A DNA stretch of 64,000 nt from Haematococcus lacustris. Its lineage: Eukaryota; Chlorophyta; Chlorophyceae; Chlamydomonadales; Haematococcaceae. The translations under genes were made by a program, and so were the position numbers. Shown here piece after piece: positions 1-8,900 of the stretch. The stretch covers positions 3,466,828 through 3,530,827 of the forward strand of contig JASKMD010000004.1 in NCBI GenBank assembly GCA_030144725.1, written 5' to 3'. Position 1 is the first letter of the stretch, and each line of letters starts with the position of its first letter. The notes beneath the pieces are model-generated. The model was given only the letters and a program-made list of their open reading frames with translations, did no database searches and had not been told where the DNA came from.

Positions 1-779
1 GCCGCTGCCTGTCGCTACTGTGAAACGGGGGCAGCCGGCATAGTGGCCAGCCTGGCGGGTGGAGGACCCTGCTCCACCTCCCCGCTCTTCAGGGCAGCGG
101 CACATGCACAGCAGTAGACACAGAGACCTCAACGTAGTGCACCGGTCCCAGACACCGTCACCACCAGCACCCTGACTGCTCTCAGGTGGCTATGATCTAA
201 GTACAGTGGCACTTGCTGCATGGTGCACATGGTACACCAAGCACCCAGGTCTCAACAACTGAGCACCCTTGTACGCACAGATATGACAGTGATCGCCCCA
301 CAGCATAGCAACCGCAAGATGCATAGAGCCAGCCTTGACATCAGCTGGTCAAAGCCTTCCTACTGTGTGCTCCAGCAACGCTGTAATGGTGGAAACAGCA
401 ACCGACTTTGCAATGTGCCTGTTGCTTACGCCATGTCTAGGTTCTGTATAATGACAGCAACACACTCTGCTCTGTTTGATACTTTCCTCTTTCCCTTCTT
501 TATCATTTCTGCAAATGCTTTCCCCTATCATGCCCCCTGCCCCTCACCATCATTGCCCCGGGCAAAAACCTCCTACCCTGGCACCCTGCCCATGCCCCAC
601 TGAGCACTGTCCATGGGCCTATGTATCATGTGAAAAACACCCGGCCACACTTCCAAAACCCGGCTGCTTCTCTGACACCCAAGCCACCCCACTCACACAG
701 CCTACCCTGCCTGCTCCCACCTGCCCAGCCTGCTCCCAGCCTGCCCTACAGCCGGCGCTGCAGCAGGGGCTGTGCTCAC
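1..779. other. 3' flank of the TIC21-like gene
   Basis: No convincing independent gene. The only coding candidate is the possible terminal TIC21 exon at 86-15. The small open frames at 220-600 lack splice or family support. Confidence 0.4.
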
Positions 780-3087
780 CTGGAAGCGCAGACCTCGGCC
801 CTCGCCCACCACGCTGAGCAGCCACAGGGAGCACACCATGGACAGGAAGTGGCCCAGGAGCATGTTGGTGGCAGCCTGAGGTGGGGTCAAGCAGGGCAGC
901 AGGCAGGGGAGGTGGTGAGGGCACAGATACAAGCTATGGGGTGGGAATGGGGACAGTGGGAGGGTGAGGGGACCACAACCCAGGTGGTGAGGTGACAGCA
1001 ACTGGAGGAATGTGTGACAGCATGCCAACGAGCTGCCATGAGCCACAACCCAATGGCCCTTAGCAGCATTTGGCCCTGTCTGTCCCCTGCGTAGCCCTGT
1101 CTGTCCACTAGCTGAGGGCTTTCGCTACCTGGACTAGGAAGACGTCGAGTGCCAGCACTGGGTTGTACACGCCTGCGGCGCTGGCAATGAAGGGGTTGGC
1201 ACTGGCATTGGACAGGGTCTTGGCCACCAGCACCCCCACAAGTGCCTGTATGCCCAGCAGCGTGCTGCCCAGGCCCAATACATTGATCAGCACACCCTTG
1301 GTCACGGTGTCGATCACCTGTGGCATGGCCAGGGCGCACAACTGTCACAGCCACAGTGGCAATGCAGGCAGGGAGAGCTGGCAGGCTCAAGCTAGACTGT
1401 GCCCTACCTGCCACCATGGGCAGGCTGGAGCTACACTGTTCTCCCACTAGCAGCAGTAGCCAGCAGTAGCATCAACAGGCAGTGCTGGAAGAAGAGGCCT
1501 CGCCCATGTCATGGACCATGAGCATGGGAACTCCACACAGACAAAAACATCGTTTTGTAGGGGTCCACACTGAGTGTAACACCGCAATCAAGGCTCAAGG
1601 TTGAGGGCCAAGGTGCTGTAAGAAGAGGCCTAATGTCAGCACCAGCATGCTTTCCGGGAGGAGCTTCCGCCTAGGGCACGGCCTGCTCCCACCACATACC
1701 CTAGGCAGGAAGCGCTACATGGTAGGCTACACGGTAGGCAGATGGCTGGTGCCATCCAGATAGAGTGGCTAGGGACACTGCATGCTCTTCATCGCTTTGC
1801 TCATGCTGCCACCGCTGATGGGACACAACTAATGGACATGACCCATGCTGATTGTACGTTGTCACCGAAAACCAGCCAAATGTTTGGACAGGAAGCAGGG
1901 CCGCTGCTGCCCACGCTGCCTTTGCTTACTTACACCTAGCCAAGCCCTCCATCAGCTGCCAGCACGCCATCAGCGGGAGGGCAGCCTGGCCTGCTGTAGA
2001 CCAGTGCTGCAGCAGTCCAGCAACACTGCCCTGCAGCTCATGCACTGCGCTACTCTGCCATTAATCTGTGACGGGTGCTGTAGCACATGATGCTGCAGCT
2101 ACCGCAATGCAGCTGCTTGACCTGAGGCTGCTTGGCAAGCGAGCTTGACAGCCGCTGTCAATGCTAAGATAGCGGGCACTGCCCACCATGCTCAAGGCTG
2201 TAGACGTGGTGAGCAGTGTGCACGGCCTGGAGGACTGCTGCCAGCACTGTGCTGTCAGCACCGCGCTGCAGCAATGGCCTCTCTTAATGCCAGGGTAGCA
2301 AACTGTTGGCTGCCCCATGCAGTGCAGCGAGCACTCTGCGGTGACTGTGCTGCTTTGGTAAGCCACAGCTGGCACCCACTGTTTGCTTCTTCACTTTGGG
2401 CACGCTGTCACCCGGGACTGCGTCCACATATCGTTGCATTCGCAGTGCCATGCGGGTGTAGTTGAAGTTCCAGAAGGTGCTGAAGAAGCCAGCTAAGATG
2501 CCAATTAAGGTCAGGTATAAGGATGCTCTAGGCCCCGTCTGCAAGGGAGAGGACATTAAGACAGCAGTAGCTACATGTGGCAAACTGGGGCCTCACTGTG
2601 CCTGACTGGCTGGATATGCTTGCACCTGTGAGGTGAAGGCCACGCTGAAGAGCAGGATGACTCCAGAAACAACTGACAGGGTCATTTGCACCCAAAAGCT
2701 GAGCCACCCGTAGCGTTTAACCGCTGATGTGGCACGTATCAAGGCGTTCCTTGCGGCCTCTCCCAGCCGCTCAACCACTTGCTGGTCGTCCATTGATGAT
2801 GTGGCGGGACTCGCAACATCGTTATACGAAGCTTGTGTTCGCACGGTCCCCGCCTGTAGCTAAGCAAGTATCGTTATGCACGATGGCCTGCTGGCGAGCT
2901 GCATTGCAGTAATGCTCACCTGTGCACTCAATTGCTCTGGCTGCGACCCACTACCCCTGCCGCAGCTCGAGATAGGACTGTCACAAGAATGCCATCTATG
3001 CAGAGTAACGTGATGACGGCAAGAAACACATCTTGGTGCCCAATGGCAGACGCGCCCCGACGACGATGTCGACGACAACGCATTCAT
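780..3087 (-). CDS. TIC21: TIC21/PIC1-like chloroplast inner-envelope protein (DUF3611), 5 exons seen
   Basis: Exons on the minus strand: 3087-2920, 2853-2626, 2538-2380, 1317-1129, 875-780. All have GT..AG junctions and all are phase 0 (56+76+53+63+32 codons). Exon 1 starts MNALSSTSSSGR and is rich in Ser/Arg/Cys with few acids, as expected of an algal chloroplast transit peptide. The mature part carries the family signature: KRYGWLSFWVQMTLSVV, then a Leu/Val membrane segment, FFSTFWNFNYTRMALRM, GVLINVLGLGSTLLGIQALVG, and ATNMLLGHFLSMVCSLWLL, giving four hydrophobic segments. Family knowledge: TIC21 is an inner-envelope protein linked to protein import, and also described as the iron permease PIC1. 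Exon 5 ends at a GTGAGC donor, so a short last exon must follow. One candidate is 86-15 (24 codons, stop TAG at 17-15), but its acceptor is weak. The HDAC gene lies upstream on the same strand, 715 bp away. Confidence 0.86.
1506..1620. repeat. Dispersed repeat inside a TIC21 intron, second copy at 19785
   Basis: The stretch ATGAGCATGGGAACTCC through AAGGTGCTGT recurs with few changes at about 19785-19890 in the same orientation. A shorter related piece (AAGGTTGAGGGC) is near 17530. Here it lies in the intron between exons 3 and 4 of the TIC21-like gene. No coding content seen. Confidence 0.7.
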
Positions 3088-3726
3088 CGCTTTACGAGGT
3101 ACCAGCAACGGCGTCCTGGAGCCTTTCGGTCAGCGCATCAAGCGATGAGGGTAACGCGATGTGGGGACCCCATGCACATCCCATGCCCAGCTCATGGCAG
3201 CCCAACATTAACCGACTTGAGGGGACAAGCATTGGCCGTAATACAAAGGACGTCCGCTGTGATACGCACAGTCCAAGTTATCCCGGTACTCTCGACATCT
3301 TGACACAAAATCACGATCCGTTGCTTCTGCTATGCAGGTGCTGTGATGCTACATTGTGATGCTTCAGATTAGCGATCATGCTTCGGGTGTTGAGAAAGGG
3401 CAGTGCCGGTAGGTCGATTACGAGTTGAGGAAGTGCAAGAGGTGCACACCAGCAGATAACATACACCGGCACTCTGTGCGAGGTTCAGGCAGACGCTGCC
3501 TGCAGGATTGATTAGAAGTGTGCTGTGCCAATCTGTGTGGAGGGCTACTATTGGGTAAGGGCGGATTGTCTGTCTCGTGCACCAACCCACCTCAGGCCAC
3601 ATGGTGCAGCAGAACGGCAATAGTGGGGCTACACATGCCCGGCTGATGTCACCCAAATTGCCCTGGCTGAGCCAGCGTGCCCTGGCTGAGGCGGAGATAC
3701 TCTAGATCACAAAACAGCTCATGCGC
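3088..3726. other. Intergenic, 5' side of the TIC21-like gene
   Basis: Between the TIC21 start codon (3087) and the HDAC 3' end. I see no gene, RNA or clear core promoter motif here. The short open frames at 2932-3359 and 3369-3656 match nothing I recognise. Confidence 0.4.
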
Positions 3727-3801
3727 AGCGCATAGTTCCCCTACTGCTAGGAGATGCGCTATGTGTAATCCGAACTATAGATACCTATACCTAAAACATG
3801 G
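3727..3801 (-). mobile_element. Solo right end of a Fanzor-like element next to the HDAC stop codon
   Basis: Read on the minus strand this is TTTTAGGTATAGGTAT..GTTCGGATTACACATAGCGCAT..AGTAGGGGAACTATGCGCTG. It matches the terminal segments near 9360-9440, 11095-11172, 13255-13325 and 15913-15990. Homology begins 2-4 bp beyond the HDAC stop codon (3805-3803). No nuclease coding remains. Confidence 0.65.
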
Positions 3802-3802
3802 G

Positions 3803-5860
3803 TCACAGTCCGTGGTCTTCCCACATTGCCAGTGCTGCACGGTGTAACGCCAGGTGTCGGTCGGCCAGGACGGTGAGGTCGCTGTGGTAGCCTCCGCCCA
3901 CGTATCCTGCAGCCCACAGTATGTCTTTACCCTCTCATATCAAAATCATCAGCCCGAGAAGACACGAGGCAGCAACACAAAGCCAGAGGGGCCGCACAAT
4001 GTGTGGATGACTGCGCCCATGTCATGGACCACACCCAAGTCTAGGCAGCAGGTGCGGCTGCAGCAGGTGCACTATACTGGACATGTACATCTCCACGAGG
4101 CAGGCAAGGGCAGCTGCATCAGCGCATGTCAGGCACGCAAGATCTAGGCTCTGGCTCTGTCACAGGTGTCAGGCAACAGTGTAGGTAGAAGGCGCCCATG
4201 TGTGGTTTGGCTCCAGCCATGCATAACACCACCCACAGTGCATGTCTCCCATGAACCTGCCTCTGCTGAGGCCCATGCCGCCCGCAAGGTGCTGCCAGTG
4301 CGGAATACTCATGATGCACACAGTCAGGTTCATGATATGGATGGATTCAATAGTGATATGCGTGACATGCCCACGGGGCTGTGTGCTACATGTTGCTCCT
4401 TGTCTACTGAAGGCAGGCTGACAGCTGGCTCACCTGCCACTGGCACGCCCCTGGCTAGGCAGGCATCCAGCACACACATCTCACGCCTCATGAGCCCCGC
4501 ATCAGTCAGGGCCAGGCGGCCCAGCCCATCCCCTTCATGCACATCCACCCCTGCATGTACAGCTTGGGGCAGCAGCTGGGGCACGCACCCTTGGCTCAGG
4601 TCGTGAACACATATGCACGTTCCTGGCGTCTCTTCATGCCATTCTAATAATGGTCGAATAGTGTTGGGTTGTGCGGCAGCGGCTGGAGGGCTGCCCCCAG
4701 CAAGAGGAAGCAGCAGGGCATCAAGCTGGTGACTGACAAGCTGCCCTGACCTGGCCGTGGTGGCACCAGGCAGCATTGATAGCCAGGCCCACAGGCACAG
4801 TCAGGAAGAAGGCCGAGAGCTCAGCAAGCAATGCAGCTGTAGAACAAGCATGGCATTGATGGCTAGGCTATGAGACAGTAGTTACACCTGCATACAGCCT
4901 ACTGTGCTTGCCATTGACCTTGGCATTGTTGCTTGTTTGGTGCTTCGCTGCTTGTCTAGTGGGCTGCGGAGCGTGACATTCATTATGAGAGTGAGCTTGT
5001 GAACGAGGGTGAGACTGTGACTGACAGCAATGTAAGTGTCCTTTGCTTAGGTGACCAGGCTGGCTGGCTGGTGTCACTATCCAGGTTTCACTGGAGGGCA
5101 GGGTGGCCCTATGTGGGTGGGACCCTAACTGACAACACTCCTACCTGCATCAAACAACACCAGGTCCGGCCTAACTGAGTCCAGCAGCTCAGGCAGGGTG
5201 CGCCCTAGGCAGGCCATGAACTGGGCGTCAGCGCAGCCATCAGGCAGGCCGATGTCCAGGTCGCTGGTGGCCTTGCGCGCTGCAGGGCAGCAGGCCAGCA
5301 GGCGCAGGGGTGGTGAGAGCGGGCGGCTGTGAGGGGACCACCACCCTCCTCCTGTTTGTGGCGGTACTAGGAGGCAGGGGCTGTGCCAGTGTGGCATCAC
5401 TCACTGCATCTGGGCATCACGGTGTGACGGGAGATATGGATCAGGGGCTGCATGTGGGCATCAGTCAAAGGCATGAAGCTGGCATTGCCTATGCAGCCCA
5501 CACCCATGACACCCTGACGGCCCCCTCCCCTCCCTAGCTTCCTCATGGGTGTGGTATGCAGGCGCAAGAGACAACCACTTCATACCTCCCAAGTCTCGCA
5601 GCTATGGCTTGCATTGCTACAGGCGGCAGGCAGGGCGTTATACACATATGCCCCCCAGGCCTCTTAGCGGCTGCAGAAGACCATCCCCTAGAAGCTCCCT
5701 TTAGGCCTGGCTGCATCTTTCTGACCCTGCTAACAGCCTTGCCCCTGGCCTACCTGCTGCTCCTGTGTCACGGCCGCCCACCTGGGAAGTTGCTTTCGCA
5801 GTGCATGCTGAAGGTGAAAGCCCGGGGCTCATCGCTGTATGCAACAGCAGCAGCAGCAGG

Positions 5861-5908
<48 letters not shown>

Positions 5909-8900
5909 GGGAGGGGCAGCAGCAGGGGCCGAGGTGAGGGCACTGACAGCAGCAGCAGCAGGGACGACATCAACAACAGCAAGCCAGCTGTGCTCTCACG
6001 AGGGTGCTTCCCTTCCCGCGACAGCTGCACTATGCTCCTGAGTGCCCATTGACAGTGATGGGAGCAGGCCGCCCGGGTGGGTAGGGGCGAGGGCGGGCGG
6101 AGCACAAGAAATGGGAGGAAAAGAGAAGAAGAAACAAGAGCCAGGAGATGCCGAGGAGGAGGTGGGAGGAGGGGAAGACAGCATCAGGGTCAGTGCAGAT
6201 GACGGACACCCTTTGGCGTTTGATACCTAGGAGCCCCTCGTAACCCTCCAACCTCCCCTCCCTGACCCTGTCTGATGCCCCACCCCTGCACAGCCTGCCT
6301 TGTGCCGTGCGGGTTGTGGTGACACTCACGCCAGGCACACTGCGGTGCCATCGCCCTGGTGGACGTCCAGGTCGACCACCAGCAGGCGGGACACCGCACC
6401 CTCAGCCAGCAGCACCTGCACAGCCAAGCACTGGCCGGTGACAATAAGACCTGACCTCTCAGGCCCAGCAGCAGTGTATACCACCATACAAGTCCATGCT
6501 CCTAAACATGAGCATGGTTTCATTCTTGTTGCCATGGTAATGATGCTCCTTGATGTTATGCTGATGATGGGTTTGTGGCGCTGTTGTGAGCTGCTGTCCC
6601 TCATTTACACGAGGTGGTCTTCCCAGCTATTGAGGTTGGGTGATGTGGGGTGTGCTGGTAGGGAAGTGCACGGCCAAAGAAGAGCACTGGTCCGGCTTAC
6701 GTGGCAGGGGTGGAGAGGCGCCTCAGGGTCAACAGCGAGGGTAAGAAGTCTGGGTAGTAAAGAGTAATGAGTAGGGTAGTAGCAGTACAGGGAGTAGGGG
6801 CAGTACCCGGCTGCCCTGCCACACTGAACCACCTGAACAGCCTGCTTGTCTTCATAACTGGTGATACCAATGCCACGAAAGCTGCCTGCAACCCTCTACC
6901 GGCCCAGCCCTTCCCCGCCAAATCCCTGCCTGGCCGCTTGACTTCTAACCTTGGCAGTGGTGGCAAGGTCGTTGAGGATGCAGAAGCCGGAGCCATGGGC
7001 TGGGTGTGCGTGGTGCGTGCCTCCTGCCGTGTTGACAGCCAGCCCGCAGCGCAACGCCAGCCGGGCGGTCAGCAGCGTGCCCGCAACCTCAGCCAGGGTG
7101 CGTTTGATGAGCACAGGGCTGCGTATCGCTTCCGCACCTAGACCTGGCCGACAGACAGTCCAGGGAAGCCATGCAAGCATGGACTCCATGCGGATGGGGA
7201 GCATGCAGTGTGGTCCAGCGGTTGGTTGGCTGGCCAGTTGACTGGACAGGCAGGCAGGGGCAGGCGGACAGGCAGGCATTCGAGAACGTGGGCAGCGGGC
7301 CAGGCATTCAGGTAGGCATGCAAGTGGTAAGCAGCGAGTCGCAGGGATACTCCTGCTCCTGATGTTGGCTCAGCAGTGGGAGCTGGGTCCGTCTCTTCCC
7401 ACTGACCTATGCGGCGCATGCGCTGCTCATCCAGGCGGCCGTGCAGGAACGCGTGCAGGTACTCCTGGCTGTGCACCAGCTCCAGCTGGGCCTCTGTGGG
7501 CAGGTCAAGCGGCCGGTGCACCTGCTGGTCCCATTATAGCAGCAGCACCATGGACCCAGGCACTTGCAGCCACAGCCACCGCTGCAGCCACCATGACATC
7601 CACACACCCCACCACAGCCACAATGACAGCAGCAGGCACAGCAGCAAAAGCAGGAGGGGCAGTGAGATGTGGAGGTCACAGCACCAGGCACCCAAATGGA
7701 CAAAAAGAACAATCCTAAAAGCTGACCCCCCAGGGGTCCAGGCAGCAACCCCTACTCTGCCAGCCCACCCAGCGGTGCCCCACTGGCATGGAGGAGTGCA
7801 TGGAGGGTTGCATGGGGGGAGGCTTCACTGCACCCCTAGGGGGCCCTTGCAGCCCCCTGTAGACACTGGTTCCCGGGCGTCACTGACTACACACCCGCCT
7901 CACTCCCATGCAGCAACAATTTGGCTGAATGTCCATGCAGCTGCTGGGCTGCTGGACTGTGGTTTGACTTCCTGCTGCACCTGCCAATGTGTAAAGTTGT
8001 CAATGTTGCCAATGTAACTGTTGCCAATGTAAGTCGCGAGAGTGATAGTTGCCAATGTAAGTCGTGAAGTACCATCTACTACAGAGCGCGATGAAGGGCA
8101 AGAAGCGCAAGGGCGCGGATCAGCCCAAACAGCCCAATCCCAAGCAGCCTAAACCAAAGCGCAAGGATGAGCCTGACACAGTGGGATGGGTAGGCCCCGT
8201 ATCGCCACGAGGGAGGGCGCGTAAGGCTAGGTTGAAGGAGGCGGCCAGCTCGAGGATCCAGTTCGTCAAGTGCTTCCTGAAGGGCTTGATTAGGTGGGTT
8301 GCTTCATCCGCATCCGGGTCCTCCTCCGCCGCATCTGGGTCCTCCTCCGCCGAATCTGAACTGGGTCCCGGGACACCTGTACTGGATCCGCAGCCGAACT
8401 GGGTCCTCCTCCGGGACACTTGTACTGGATAGCAATGTATCGAATGATGGCGTGCGTGTGTGTGTTGCTTTGCAGGGGCCGTAATGAAGTGAAGAACAAG
8501 ATTGTTGCGCACCTTAGGCTGAGGATGGGCATTCACCACAAGCAGCGCAAGCTTGTGTCCCTAGCGGTCCTGGTGCTTCTGGCCAAGTGCCTGGTGGGGC
8601 CTCCTACCCCCGGCTTCCATCCTGCCCCCCCCCCTCCCTCGGTGCAGCCTCCTCCAGCCCAGGGTGCAGCCCCCCTGGACCCTCTCCCTGGCAGCCTTGC
8701 AGCAGGCCCAGCAGCAGGCCCAGCCCAGCCTGCCTGGCAGCGGAGCGCAGCAGCAGCAGGCTGGCCGCAAGGTGGTGGAGAGGCCCAACAGCGGCAAGCC
8801 AACCGACAGGGTGCCAGGCAAGGTGGTGACAGTGGATGAGTTCCGCACCAGCAGGGTCAGCTCAATCTTGAACAGCCCCCAGCCCTGTGAGGAGGAGCTG

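Noticed and set aside
5556..6105. Plus- and minus-strand frames rich in Ala, Ser or Leu
   Set aside because: Translations of the CAG/CTG tract in an HDAC intron.
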